DNA of 37,110 nucleotides from FEN-1099 sp964511015 (GCA_964511015.1 CAZEDX010000044.1:1-37110), one strand, 5' to 3'; shown: positions 10,551-19,087, counted from the stretch's first letter. Numbers and translations: made by a program. The notes: generated by a model not told the origin, from the letters alone.

Positions 10551-10567
10551 TTGGCATTGCGCTTGCT
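10551..10567 (+). promoter_or_regulatory. Sigma-54 promoter of the flgF operon
   Basis: TTGGCATTGCGCTTGCT matches the sigma-54 consensus TTGGCACG-N4-TTGCW at all but two positions. The essential GG and GC pairs have the correct ten-base separation. Transcription would begin near 10578, giving a leader of about 27 bases to flgF. Sigma-54 control of basal-body genes is established in many proteobacteria. Confidence 0.8.
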
Positions 10568-10604
10568 CTCCTCGAGGCCGAGGAACTGTGTCGAGGAGTC
10601 AGGC

Positions 10605-11348
10605 ATGCAAAACACCATCTGGTCGGCCGTAGCGGGCAGCACCTATCAGATGCGGCGGTTGGACGTCATCGCCAACAACCTGGCCAACGTCAATACCGTA
10701 GGTTTTCGGGCGGACCGTGTCGATTTCTCGGCCTATCTGGCCCAGATCCGCGATCGCCAGTTCGATTCGGCACGCCGCGGTTTGCGCGACATTAACGACA
10801 TGATCCAGACCCGGACGACGAAATCGAACGGCGTAATCCAGCCGACCAACAATCCGCTGGACATGGCCCTCAACGGGCCGGGTTTCTTTGTGGTGAGTGG
10901 TCCAGACGGCGAGCGTTACACGCGCGCGGGCGACTTTCGTACCGACGCCGAGGGCCAATTGACCACAGCCGACGGCGAATTGGTGTTGGGCGATGGCGGC
11001 CCGATCCAACTGCGGGAAGACGCTGGCACGCCGGAAGTAACCGAAGAAGGTGCCGTTTTTCAGAACGGCGAGGAAATCGGTCGGCTACGGATTGTTGAAT
11101 TCGAGAATCCCGATTCGTTGGTCAAGGTTTCGGGCCGGGCTTTCCGCGCCGGACGGAACACGCAGATCATCGAGAACACCGGCACCGCGGTGGTGCCGCG
11201 GTCGCTGGAAGGCAGCAACGTGAACATGATGCGCGAGATGGTCGCGATTGTGCAGGCCGAACGCGCCTTTGACAGCTATCAGCGGGTGATTTCTCTGGTC
11301 AATACGATTAACCAGGCGGCCAATAACCGCATTCCGCAAGTCGGTTAG
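10605..11348 (+). CDS. flgF: Flagellar basal-body rod protein FlgF
   Basis: Proximal rod protein of the flagellar basal body, exported by the flagellar type III system. It has 247 residues from the ATG at 10605. The N-terminal rod signature is ANNLANVNTVGFRADRVDF (about residues 22-40). The central block NPLDMALNGPGFFVV and the C-terminal coiled segment LEGSNVNMMREMVAIVQAERAFDSYQ are typical. A longer frame extends upstream, but it crosses the sigma-54 promoter, and the ATG at 10605 has GAGGAG six bases before it. First gene of the operon. Confidence 0.93.
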   Translation: MQNTIWSAVAGSTYQMRRLDVIANNLANVNTVGFRADRVDFSAYLAQIRDRQFDSARRGLRDINDMIQTRTTKSNGVIQPTNNPLDMALNGPGFFVVSGPDGERYTRAGDFRTDAEGQLTTADGELVLGDGGPIQLREDAGTPEVTEEGAVFQNGEEIGRLRIVEFENPDSLVKVSGRAFRAGRNTQIIENTGTAVVPRSLEGSNVNMMREMVAIVQAERAFDSYQRVISLVNTINQAANNRIPQVG

Positions 11349-11368
11349 CGAGAGAGGGGGGATTCGCC

Positions 11369-12157
11369 ATGATGCGCGCACTATGGACCGCTTCGACCGG
11401 GATGGAAGCGCAGCAACTGAAGATCGACGTGATCTCCAACAACCTGGCCAATGTCAACACGGTCGGCTTCAAACGCAGCCGGGCGGATTTCCAGGACTTG
11501 CTGTACCAGACCATGCGGGCGCCGGGCACGAACAACTCGGCCGGACAGGCTTCACCCGGCGGTTTGCAGCTGGGACTGGGCGTACGCACGGCGCAGATCG
11601 TGCAAATCTTCCTGGCCGGCGACATGCAGCAGACGCAGAATGAGTTGGATGTGGCCATTGAGGGTGACGGCTACTTCCAGGTGCTGCAGCCGAACGGTGA
11701 AACGGCCTACACCCGCGCCGGCAACTTCCGGCGGAACGCCGAAGGCAGCCTGGTAACGGTAGACGGCTACCTCGTCCAACCCGAAATCTCCATTCCATCC
11801 GACGCGACCAACGTCACCATCGCGGCCGACGGCACGGTCAGCGTAGTGCGTCCGGGCCAGACGACGGCTGAGGAAGTCGGCTCGCTCCAACTCGCTCGCT
11901 TTCCGAACCCGTCGGGTGTGCGGTCGATCGGCCGCAATCTGGTCGTGGCCACCTCCAGTTCCGGCGACGCCACCACCGGCACCCCGGGCGAAGAGGGTTT
12001 CGGGCTTCTGTCGCAGGGTTACATCGAAATGAGCAACGTCAATCTGGTCGAGGAACTGGTCAACATGATCGTCGGCCAGCGGGCCTACGAAGTGAACTCG
12101 CGGGTTATCTCGGCGGCCGATCAGATGCTGCAAGCCGCCACGCGGGTGATTGGGTAG
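11369..12157 (+). CDS. flgG: Flagellar basal-body rod protein FlgG
   Basis: Distal rod protein, 262 residues. It starts MMRALWTASTGMEAQQ, then the rod signature ISNNLANVNTVGFKRSRADF. The FlgG-specific insertion after it (QTMRAPGTN and onward) is present. The central ELDVAIEGDGYFQVLQPNG and the C-terminal LLSQGYIEMSNVNLVEELV are hallmark blocks. The ribosome site AGAGGGGGG is close upstream. It follows flgF after 20 bases and is followed by flgA after three. Confidence 0.96.
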   Translation: MMRALWTASTGMEAQQLKIDVISNNLANVNTVGFKRSRADFQDLLYQTMRAPGTNNSAGQASPGGLQLGLGVRTAQIVQIFLAGDMQQTQNELDVAIEGDGYFQVLQPNGETAYTRAGNFRRNAEGSLVTVDGYLVQPEISIPSDATNVTIAADGTVSVVRPGQTTAEEVGSLQLARFPNPSGVRSIGRNLVVATSSSGDATTGTPGEEGFGLLSQGYIEMSNVNLVEELVNMIVGQRAYEVNSRVISAADQMLQAATRVIG

Positions 12158-12160
12158 TCC

Positions 12161-13099
12161 ATGAAACTGCGCTTGACCATCGCCCTGCTGCTGTGCGGCG
12201 CGCTGGCTTTCGCCGGCGAGGCGCGCTGGTCGGTGCCCGACACGGTGCGCGTTACCGGCGAGAAGGTATTCCTGGCCGATCTGCTGGTGTCTGCCGACGG
12301 CAGCGCGGCCCCTACCCAGTTGGAAGGAGTGTTCATCACGGCGGCGCCCGACCCCGGCGCGACCCGCGTCATCGCCGGGCGTTATGTCCATTCGCGGCTG
12401 CAGGCGGTAGGCATGGGCGATGTGCCGGTGCCGGCACAGATTCGCATCGAGCGCGCGGGTACCGTGATCGACCCCGCTCTCGGCGAAGCGGCTGTGCGCG
12501 AATACATTCGGCAGCACGCGCCGTGGCCGGCGGATCAGTATGAAATAAAGATCGTGCGGTCGCACGCCCCGCTGAACGTGGCCGAGGGCGCGGTAACGGC
12601 GCAGGTGCTCGAACCGGGTCCGCGGACGATCACGGGCCAGCGCTCGTATCGCGTGGAATACCGCCAGGGCTCGCGCAAGATCGCCAGTGGCGTGTTCACC
12701 GCCGAGGTGCATGTGCAGGCGGCGGTGTTTCGAGCCGCCCATACGATCCGCCATGGGGCGGTGATTTCCGAATACGACCTGGTTCAGTCGCGCGACGATC
12801 TGGCCAATGTGGCCGGCGATCCGATCACCGACCGGTCGCAGATCGTCGGCGCGCGGGCCTCGCGCGTGATCCGCGAAGGCGAAGTACTGGTAAGTGGTAC
12901 CGTTTCGCCGGCGCCGGTGGTCGAAGCCGGCGGCGCGGTCATGATCATGGCCCAGCGCGGCTGTGTGGTGGTTCGCGCGTTCGGCATCGCCCAGCAGGGC
13001 GGCGCCGTCGGCGAAGTGATCAAGGTCAAAAACGTGCAAAGCAACAAGGTGGTTCTGGCCCGGGTGACCGATGCGTCGACGGTCCAGGCCTTGTTTTAG
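12161..13099 (+). CDS. flgA: Flagellar P-ring assembly chaperone FlgA
   Basis: Periplasmic chaperone that assists FlgI P-ring assembly. The 312-residue protein starts with a Sec signal peptide, with likely cleavage after LAFA at residue 18. The C-terminal half contains an SAF domain (IRHGAVISEYDLV, then GARASRVIREGEVL). It ends with the FlgA hallmark of strands around MIMAQRGCVVVRAFGIAQQGG and VLARVTDASTVQ. At 312 residues it is longer than the roughly 220 residues of the E. coli protein. The extra length is N-terminal, as in other deltaproteobacterial FlgA. Confidence 0.92.
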   Translation: MKLRLTIALLLCGALAFAGEARWSVPDTVRVTGEKVFLADLLVSADGSAAPTQLEGVFITAAPDPGATRVIAGRYVHSRLQAVGMGDVPVPAQIRIERAGTVIDPALGEAAVREYIRQHAPWPADQYEIKIVRSHAPLNVAEGAVTAQVLEPGPRTITGQRSYRVEYRQGSRKIASGVFTAEVHVQAAVFRAAHTIRHGAVISEYDLVQSRDDLANVAGDPITDRSQIVGARASRVIREGEVLVSGTVSPAPVVEAGGAVMIMAQRGCVVVRAFGIAQQGGAVGEVIKVKNVQSNKVVLARVTDASTVQALF

Positions 13100-13108
13100 G
13101 GGGCGGCG

Positions 13109-13825
13109 ATGAAACGAATCGTCGTGATCTTCTTCTTGACGACGGCGGCGGTGTTTCTGCTCGCCTCGTGCGCGACTCGACCCGTGGCCGTCTCACCGCT
13201 CAATTCCTACCGCGCGGTCGACTTCACGGGTCCGGGACCGGAGCGTCCCGGCCGGGCCGTGGCGCATTCGGCCAGCCTGTGGCCGGGTGACATGGGCCAG
13301 AGCCTGATCGCCGACCACCGGGCGCGGATCATGAACGACATCGTGACGGTGGAAATCGTAGAAGACGCGTCGGCCACCGGCTCGGCGGGCACGTCCACCT
13401 CGCGGCAGAGTTCGACGTCGATGGGCATCAGCGGCTTGATGGGGCTGGAGCAGTCGCTGGCGCGGGCGCGCCCCGGCATGAACCTGAACACCATGTTCGG
13501 TGCCAACACCAACAATAGCTTCGCCGGCGAAGGCGAGACCACGCGCAGCACCAAGGTGCTGGCCACGATTTCATGCACGGTGGTGGACGTCTATCCGAAC
13601 GGGAATCTGCTCGTGCGCGGCAAGCGCATGATTCTGGTCAATGGCGAAGAACAGATCATTACCTTGTCCGGCATCATTCGGCCGGTAGACATTACGACGA
13701 CAAATACCGTGGAGAGCACGCGCATCGCCGACGCCCGCATCACCTACCAAGGGGTCGGACCGCTGGCGGACAAGCAGGATCCGGGTTGGATGACGCGCGT
13801 CCTCGACAACGTTTGGCCGTTCTAA
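13109..13825 (+). CDS. flgH: Flagellar L-ring lipoprotein FlgH
   Basis: Outer-membrane lipoprotein forming the L ring. The 238-residue protein begins with a lipoprotein signal ending in the lipobox LLAS-C21. FlgH blocks follow: SLWPGDMGQSLIADHRAR, NDIVTVEIVEDASATG and a serine/threonine-rich segment. These are followed by LATISCTVVDVYPNGNLLVRG, GEEQIITLSGIIRP and ADARITYQGVG. It shows that the organism has an outer membrane. It lies nine bases after flgA and 13 before flgI. Confidence 0.95.
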   Translation: MKRIVVIFFLTTAAVFLLASCATRPVAVSPLNSYRAVDFTGPGPERPGRAVAHSASLWPGDMGQSLIADHRARIMNDIVTVEIVEDASATGSAGTSTSRQSSTSMGISGLMGLEQSLARARPGMNLNTMFGANTNNSFAGEGETTRSTKVLATISCTVVDVYPNGNLLVRGKRMILVNGEEQIITLSGIIRPVDITTTNTVESTRIADARITYQGVGPLADKQDPGWMTRVLDNVWPF

Positions 13826-13838
13826 GCGAGGGAGCCAG

Positions 13839-14951
13839 ATGATGAAAGCCGCTCGCATTCGTTGGATCGCCTTGGCGGTGCTGCTCGTGCTGCTGGCGGC
13901 CACGCCGCTGTGGTCGGCCAAGTTGAAGGATATCGCCAGCTTCGGCGGCGTCCGGCCGAACCAGTTAATCGGTTACGGCCTGGTTGTCGGCTTGAACAAA
14001 ACCGGCGACGGCAACTCGATGCGCGCCACGACGGTCAGCATTGTCAACATGTTGCAGTCGATGGGCATCACCATCGAGCAACGCGACATTAAGAGCGGCA
14101 ACTGCGCCGCGGTGATGGTCACCGCCACGCTGCCGGCGTTTGCGCGCCAGGGTATGCGGCTGGATGTGACCGTGTCATCGATCGGCGACGCCAAGAGCCT
14201 GCAGGGCGGCACGCTGGTCATGTGCCCATTGCGCGGGCCGGACGGCAAGGTCTACGCCGTGGCACAGGGCCCGATGAGCATCGGCGGCTTCAGCGCCGGC
14301 GGTGGCGGTGGGGCCTCGGTGACGCGCAACCACCCGACGGTCGGCTCAATTCCGAGCGGGGCGCTGGTCGAGCGGGAAGTCCTTTTTGAATTCAATGACT
14401 TGAATGAAGTGACCGTGGCGCTGGACGTCGACGACTTCTCCACCGCGGTCGATGTGGCGGCCAAGGTCAACGAGGTGTTGCAGGGCGACTACGCCCGGGC
14501 GCTCGACAGCCGCACAGTCAATGTGAAGGTGCCCGCGGCGTTCGCCGGCAACGTAGCGTACTTACTGGCGCGCATCGAGGGCATCGATGTTTCGCCGCAG
14601 ACGACGGCGCATGTTGTGGTAAATGAACGCACCGGCACGGTGGTCATGGGCGCGGATGTGCGCATCAGCCCGGTGGCCATCGCCCACGGCAACCTGCATG
14701 TCATGGTCACGGCTACTCCGGTAGTCAGCCAGCCGGCGCCGATGTCGGGCGGGCAGACCGTAGTGACCCGCCAGACTAACGTGACGGTGGAAGAAGGTCA
14801 GGCGAATCTGTTCAGTCTGCCGGCCCAGTCGTCGATCGGCGACCTGGTGGCGGCGCTGAACGCTATTGGCGTGACCCCGCGCGATTTGGTGGCCATTCTG
14901 CAGGCCATCAAGGCTGCCGGGGCGCTGCAAGCGCAACTGGACATCATGTAA
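13839..14951 (+). CDS. flgI: Flagellar P-ring protein FlgI
   Basis: Periplasmic P-ring subunit of 370 residues, with a Sec signal peptide probably cleaved after WSA (residue 27). The mature N-terminus KLKDIASFGGVRPNQLIGYGL is the classic FlgI start. NKTGDGNSMRATTVSIVNML, RQGMRLDVTVSSIGDAKSLQ, GGTLVMCPLRGPDG and the C-terminal IGVTPRDLVAILQAIKAAGAL are all family blocks. The length is normal, and there is no sign of damage. Confidence 0.97.
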   Translation: MMKAARIRWIALAVLLVLLAATPLWSAKLKDIASFGGVRPNQLIGYGLVVGLNKTGDGNSMRATTVSIVNMLQSMGITIEQRDIKSGNCAAVMVTATLPAFARQGMRLDVTVSSIGDAKSLQGGTLVMCPLRGPDGKVYAVAQGPMSIGGFSAGGGGGASVTRNHPTVGSIPSGALVEREVLFEFNDLNEVTVALDVDDFSTAVDVAAKVNEVLQGDYARALDSRTVNVKVPAAFAGNVAYLLARIEGIDVSPQTTAHVVVNERTGTVVMGADVRISPVAIAHGNLHVMVTATPVVSQPAPMSGGQTVVTRQTNVTVEEGQANLFSLPAQSSIGDLVAALNAIGVTPRDLVAILQAIKAAGALQAQLDIM

Positions 14952-14960
14952 GGAAGGGAT

Positions 14961-15365
14961 ATGGATCAGTTTTCTCCCATCACCCAAGCAATCGTCCCTG
15001 GCGGACAGCGCGCGGATCAGGCTGAAGGGTTGCAGAAGCGCCTTATGGCCGCCGAGGATCTGGCGATCCGTGAAAAAGCTCAGGAATACTGGAAGGTTGC
15101 GGAAGGGTTCGAAGAGCTGTTCCTCAACATGATGATGAGTGCCATGCGCAAGACGCAGCTCGAATCGGGCCTGATGGGCGAGTCGCACGAGACTCAGATG
15201 TACCGCAGCCTCTTTGACGAACAAGTAGCGGTAGAGATCTCCAAACGGCACGATTTCGGACTCGGCAAGCAGGTTTTTGACTGGTTGACTCGCAACCATC
15301 CGGAATTGCGTAAGTATTCTGGATCAAACGCGGACGTGGTGCGTGCGTACCGCGCGAATCAGTAG
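14961..15365 (+). CDS. flgJ: Flagellar rod-binding protein, FlgJ N-terminal domain only
   Basis: A 134-residue protein corresponding to the rod-binding (rod-cap) half of FlgJ. The core is KVAEGFEELFLNMMMSAMRKT, then LMGESHETQMYRSLFDEQVAVEI. The C-terminal muramidase domain of enterobacterial FlgJ is absent, which is the normal state in deltaproteobacteria and others. A separate hydrolase must open the peptidoglycan, and none is seen in this window. It follows flgI after nine bases and ends the first transcription block before a hairpin. Confidence 0.9.
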   Translation: MDQFSPITQAIVPGGQRADQAEGLQKRLMAAEDLAIREKAQEYWKVAEGFEELFLNMMMSAMRKTQLESGLMGESHETQMYRSLFDEQVAVEISKRHDFGLGKQVFDWLTRNHPELRKYSGSNADVVRAYRANQ

Positions 15366-15366
15366 G

Positions 15367-15385
15367 GGGCGACCGCCAGTCGCCC
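15367..15385 (+). terminator. Perfect GC hairpin just after flgJ
   Basis: GGGCGAC (15367-15373), loop CGCCA, GTCGCCC (15379-15385): a perfect seven-base-pair stem starting two bases after the flgJ stop. No T tract follows, so it may be a partial terminator or an mRNA 3' end stabiliser rather than a classic intrinsic terminator. Confidence 0.4.
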
Positions 15386-15513
15386 GAAACCGCCGGCAGG
15401 CATGAACCAGTCGGCAAATGTTCTGTGACAATCGGATCAGACCCGGAAAAACGGTAGTAGGTGCAAAGGTTTATCCCTCTTGCCAAATGTTGTGGGGTGC
15501 GTTAGAAAAAGCC

Positions 15514-15541
15514 TCAAGTAATCGTCCCCCGCGGCCGATGT
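15514..15541 (+). promoter_or_regulatory. Candidate sigma-28 promoter upstream of flgM
   Basis: TCAA (15514-15517), 16 bases, then GCCGATGT (15534-15541). The consensus is TAAA-N15-GCCGATAA. The -10 part has six of eight matches. The 16-base spacing is one longer than consensus but recurs at the other candidate sites in this window. A class-three promoter for flgM is known in enteric bacteria. Confidence 0.45.
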
Positions 15542-15571
15542 CTTATGCGACGTTAAGTTAGGGAGAACCTG

Positions 15572-15880
15572 ATGAAGGTCAGCACCAAGAACACAGTTGC
15601 TCAGCTCGACCCGAAACTCGTCCAGTCGCAAGCCAACGGACGGCAGAAGGCGGTGGAAGGGGTTGCCTCCACTCAGGTCTCGAGGGAACGAGTCTCGATC
15701 TCGCAGGAAGCCACCAACATCCAGCAGATCGAGAAGGAATTGAACAAGATCCCGGATGTACGCCAGGACTTGGTCAATCGCATCAAGGCCGAAGTTGATG
15801 CGGGCACGTACGAGCGCTCGGCCAAGGAAACGGCCGACAAGATGATTACCTCGTCGCTGATTGAGTCGCTGTACCGCTAA
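15572..15880 (+). CDS. flgM: Anti-sigma-28 factor FlgM
   Basis: Small inhibitor of the flagellar sigma factor FliA, secreted once the hook is complete. It has 102 residues. The N-terminal half is flexible and polar. The C-terminal half has the FlgM pattern: DVRQDLVNRIKAEVDAGTY, then ETADKMITSSLIESLYR. The start ATG has GGGAGAA eight bases upstream. A 206-base intergenic region with a hairpin and a sigma-28-like promoter lies before it. flgN, flgK and flgL follow, the usual order. Confidence 0.9.
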   Translation: MKVSTKNTVAQLDPKLVQSQANGRQKAVEGVASTQVSRERVSISQEATNIQQIEKELNKIPDVRQDLVNRIKAEVDAGTYERSAKETADKMITSSLIESLYR

Positions 15881-15941
15881 CCGCTTTTTCCGGCGACTCC
15901 CCGCGTGAGGGGGATGTCTGATTCGGGAAAGGGTAGCGGAC

Positions 15942-16442
15942 ATGGCCAATCAATTCCAAGAACTCGCCGGTATTCTGGGCAAGGAGCTGGTTCTGTTTAA
16001 AGAGCTCGGCGAATTGCTCGATCAGGAAACCCGTCCGCTCGTCGAATACGACCTGCCGCGCATTGAGGAAATCACCAAAGCCAAAGAGACGCTGGATCTA
16101 CGCATGAAGATCCTGGAGCAGGCCCGGCTGGAAACAATTCGGCTGTTGGCGGCCGAATTGGGGCTGGCGCCGGCCGAAATGTCGTTGCGCACGATCGCAA
16201 GCCGGGCGCCGATGCCCGACGGACCGCGCCTGGCCCGGTTGCGCGATGCGCTGGTGGCATTGACCGAGGAACTAAAGCGAAAAGTAGAGACCAACGGCAA
16301 GTTGGTGTCTTCATCGATCAAGACGGTGCAGGCACTGCAGGCGTTGATCGTTCGTTCGATCGAAGAGCCGGCGACCTATGAGGAAGCCGGGCGGATTCGC
16401 CAAGCGGATCCGGTTTACACGCAGAACGGCCGGAGGGTTTGA
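15942..16442 (+). CDS. flgN: Flagellar export chaperone FlgN
   Basis: Cytoplasmic chaperone for the hook-filament junction proteins FlgK and FlgL. The 166-residue protein is almost entirely helical. The FlgN-domain pattern is an N-terminal helix with LGKELVLFKELGELLDQE, and IEEITKAKETLDLRMKILEQ after it. The C-terminal tail is polar. Identification rests on the domain pattern and on its position between flgM and flgK. The stop is one base before the flgK start, indicating coupling. Confidence 0.85.
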   Translation: MANQFQELAGILGKELVLFKELGELLDQETRPLVEYDLPRIEEITKAKETLDLRMKILEQARLETIRLLAAELGLAPAEMSLRTIASRAPMPDGPRLARLRDALVALTEELKRKVETNGKLVSSSIKTVQALQALIVRSIEEPATYEEAGRIRQADPVYTQNGRRV

Positions 16443-16443
16443 G

Positions 16444-17847
16444 ATGGGCGTTTGGGACATCATGCGCATTTCTCTGTCCGGCTTGCGGACAAGCCAGACC
16501 GGCATTGAAGTGGTCAGCCACAACGTGGCCAACATGAACACGACCGGCTATTCTCGGGAAACGCCGATCATCGAACCTTACACACCGCGGCAGATCGGCG
16601 GCGTGTTCTTGGGCAGCGGCGTCAATGCCACCTCGATCCACGATGCCGAAGATCGCTTCCTGAACTACAACATCTACATGACCTCGCAGAAGCTGGGCTA
16701 TCAGGACGTGACCAGCAACGGACTGGCTTCGATCGAGAACCTGTTCACCGAAAGCGAGGATGTTGACGGACTGGGCGCGGCCCTTACCGCGTTCTGGAAT
16801 TCGTGGAACGAGTTGGCTACGACGCCGGAAGGATCGGCCGAACGCAACGCGCTAGTAGGGCAGACGGAGATCCTCTGCAGCCAGTTCCGTTCGATGCGGG
16901 GGCGCCTGTCTGACGTGGCCGACAACGCTGATGTCGAAATTTCGAACCTGTGCAAGAACATCAACGTTCTGGCCAAAAAGATTCGCGATCTCAACATCGA
17001 TATCAGCAAGGTCGAGTCCAACGGACAGAAGGCGACCGACTACCGTACGCAGCGTAACCAAGCGATGGAAGAGCTGTCCGGTTACATCGATTACACCTAT
17101 TTCGAGGGCGAAAACGGCATGGTCACCATCAATGTGGCTGGCGGCATGCCTTTGGTGGAGACGGTTACCGTCGGGCGACTTGAGGTCCGGTCGAACGCGG
17201 CCAATCACGGTTACAAGGACGTGCTGTTCGTCTCCTCGACGGGTAGCGAGTTCAACATCACCGACAAAATCACCGGCGGCGAGATGTACGGCAACCTTCA
17301 GATTCGCGACCGTTATGTCGGCGGGTACCAGGACAAGCTCGACGAGCTCGCTTACAACCTGGTCCAACAAGTTAACTCTCTACACGTGACCGGCTACGGC
17401 CTGAACAACGCCACCGGCAACGAGTTTTTCGCGCCTCTGGCGTCGGTGGACGGGGCAGCGAGTGTCATCGCCTTGGATGCCTCGATTCTGGCCGATATCA
17501 GCAACGTTGCCGCCTCCGCGGCGGTCAACACGCCGGGCGACAACTCCATCGCCCAGCAAATCGTGGCCTTGCGCGATGCGCTGACAATGGACGGCGCCAC
17601 CACGACCTTCGGCGATTTTTACGGGGCGGTCGTGGCCGATGTCGGACAACAGGCGAGCAACGCCAGCAATTCATTCAAACAGACCTCAATGGTCCAGGAG
17701 CAGAACAAGAATTTGCGCGACGGCGAAACGGGTGTGTCGATCGAAGAGGAAATGGCCAAGCTGATCGTCTATCAGCAGGCCTATCAAGCGGCGGCGCGGG
17801 TCATGACGTCCGCGTCACAGTTGATCGACATTCTGAACAACGTTTAG
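16444..17847 (+). CDS. flgK: Hook-filament junction protein FlgK (HAP1)
   Basis: First junction protein between hook and filament, 467 residues. The N-terminal signature is VVSHNVANMNTTGYSRE, and the D1 helices include LGAALTAFWNSWNELATTP. The C-terminal block EEEMAKLIVYQQAYQAAARVM ends in SQLIDILNNV. The start ATG at 16444 has GGAGG upstream in the end of flgN. A frame extending 22 codons further upstream only overlaps flgN and is not favoured. Its export needs FlgN, encoded just before. Confidence 0.95.
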   Translation: MGVWDIMRISLSGLRTSQTGIEVVSHNVANMNTTGYSRETPIIEPYTPRQIGGVFLGSGVNATSIHDAEDRFLNYNIYMTSQKLGYQDVTSNGLASIENLFTESEDVDGLGAALTAFWNSWNELATTPEGSAERNALVGQTEILCSQFRSMRGRLSDVADNADVEISNLCKNINVLAKKIRDLNIDISKVESNGQKATDYRTQRNQAMEELSGYIDYTYFEGENGMVTINVAGGMPLVETVTVGRLEVRSNAANHGYKDVLFVSSTGSEFNITDKITGGEMYGNLQIRDRYVGGYQDKLDELAYNLVQQVNSLHVTGYGLNNATGNEFFAPLASVDGAASVIALDASILADISNVAASAAVNTPGDNSIAQQIVALRDALTMDGATTTFGDFYGAVVADVGQQASNASNSFKQTSMVQEQNKNLRDGETGVSIEEEMAKLIVYQQAYQAAARVMTSASQLIDILNNV

Positions 17848-17907
17848 CAATCGGCTCATGATGGATCGGGACTTGCCGATAGCAAAGAGGAAAAGGAGAA
17901 GGTACCC

Positions 17908-18789
17908 ATGCGCATCACGATGAGCATGATCTACGGAAGCGTAGTGGGCAGAATCCAGACGACGCAGGCATCCTACGCGAAGGCGGCGGAGGTCGCATTG
18001 ACGACCAAGAAGATCAATCGCCCGTCCGACGACCCGGTCGGCTCTTCGCGCGCGATTGATTTGCGCAGTGTGCTAGCCAACCTGGACCAGTATGACAGCA
18101 ATCTGGACACGGCGGCCGGCTTTGCCGAACAGACCGAACTTGCCCTGGCAAATATCGAGGAAGCCATCCAACGCGCGAAGGAAATCGCGGTAGACATCAA
18201 TGGTGGAACGTCCAGCGCTGGAGACTACGCTGCTGCGGCCGAAGAACTCGACGCGATCATCGATGAAGTCATCAACAACATGAACGCAAAATACGGCGAC
18301 CGCTATATCTTTTCCGGCTACCGCACCACAACAGCACCGTTTGACGCGACCGGCAACTACAACGGCGGCCCCGCAGGGCAGGACATCGAGATCGAGGCTA
18401 CACAAGGCCAGTATCTAACGATCAATCTGACCGGCGACGAGGTTTTCAAAACCGGGGTGGATGTACCACAAGTGCTGATCGCCATGCGCAATGCAATCGC
18501 CGCCGGCGACCAGGCGGCCATCACGGCCCAGCTCTCTGATTTGACGGCCGCGTTGGACCAGGTGCTATCCTTCGAAACTGCGATGGGCGCAGTGACGAAC
18601 CGCATTGATATTGCTCGGGAAAACAATGAACAGCTTAGGTTATCCGCGACCGCCATTCTTTCTGACGTGGAGGATGCGGACATTACCGAGGCGGCCACCG
18701 AGTTCACCAAACAGGAGACCGCTTTAGAGGCGGTGATGACGGTTTCGGCCCGCATCCTTCAACAGAACTTCCTGGACTTTCTAGCCTAA
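17908..18789 (+). CDS. flgL: Hook-filament junction protein FlgL (HAP3)
   Basis: Second junction protein, related to flagellin, 293 residues. The start MRITMSMIYGSVVGRIQ, the segment TTKKINRPSDDPVGSSRAIDLR and GDRYIFSGYRTTTAPFD are diagnostic. The C-terminal ITEAATEFTKQETALEAVMTV ends in a flagellin-like helix. The ribosome site AAAAGGAGAAGG is strong. The 60-base gap after flgK holds GCCGATAG at 17875-17882, which resembles a sigma-28 -10 element but has a poor -35. Confidence 0.95.
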   Translation: MRITMSMIYGSVVGRIQTTQASYAKAAEVALTTKKINRPSDDPVGSSRAIDLRSVLANLDQYDSNLDTAAGFAEQTELALANIEEAIQRAKEIAVDINGGTSSAGDYAAAAEELDAIIDEVINNMNAKYGDRYIFSGYRTTTAPFDATGNYNGGPAGQDIEIEATQGQYLTINLTGDEVFKTGVDVPQVLIAMRNAIAAGDQAAITAQLSDLTAALDQVLSFETAMGAVTNRIDIARENNEQLRLSATAILSDVEDADITEAATEFTKQETALEAVMTVSARILQQNFLDFLA

Positions 18790-18835
18790 ATCGTTTAGAA
18801 AATGAGAGATACAACGTCGGAAAGGATTCGGACGT

Positions 18836-19087
18836 ATGCTAATTTTGACGCGGAAAGCCGGTGAGATGATTGCCATCGGCGATGAGATTAAGATCTATAT
18901 TCAGGAGATCCGCGGCAATCAGGTGAAGGTGGGCATCAAGGCTCCGCCCGAGGTTACCGTTCACCGAGAGGAAGTGTATTTGCGTATCCAGGAAGAAAAC
19001 CGCGCCGCAGCGAAAGCGACCACCGATCAGATGCGGATGGCGGTCGACTTGATGATCAACAAAATGTCGCGTCGGGAGTCAAAGTGA
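18836..19087 (+). CDS. csrA: RNA-binding translational regulator CsrA
   Basis: Homodimeric RNA-binding protein that represses translation by covering GGA motifs near ribosome sites. It has 83 residues. The conserved N-terminus MLILTRKAGEMIAIGDEIKI, the core VKVGIKAPPEVTVHREEVY and the binding residues (R6 in LTRK and VHREEV) are intact. The C-terminal tail is about 20 residues longer than E. coli CsrA, as is common in species where FliW binds CsrA. It overlaps fliW by four bases (GTGA). Flagellin, its likely target, is the next gene after fliW. Confidence 0.97.
   Translation: MLILTRKAGEMIAIGDEIKIYIQEIRGNQVKVGIKAPPEVTVHREEVYLRIQEENRAAAKATTDQMRMAVDLMINKMSRRESK

Noticed and set aside
10551..10604. 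Upstream extension of flgF from an earlier in-frame start
   Set aside because: The extension is the sigma-54 promoter and leader. The ATG at 10605 begins the conserved FlgF sequence and has a good ribosome site.
11552..13039. 495-codon minus-strand open frame opposite flgG and flgA
   Set aside because: It is a shadow frame without a ribosome site or family motifs, and both plus-strand genes are intact.
15412..15428. Possible sigma-54 element TCGGCA near 15412 upstream of flgM
   Set aside because: The essential GC dinucleotide of the -12 element is missing, and the rest matches poorly.
17855..17882. Sigma-28 promoter before flgL
   Set aside because: GCCGATAG is a fair -10 box, but the -35 position reads CTCA, which matches poorly, and flgK-flgL are normally co-transcribed.
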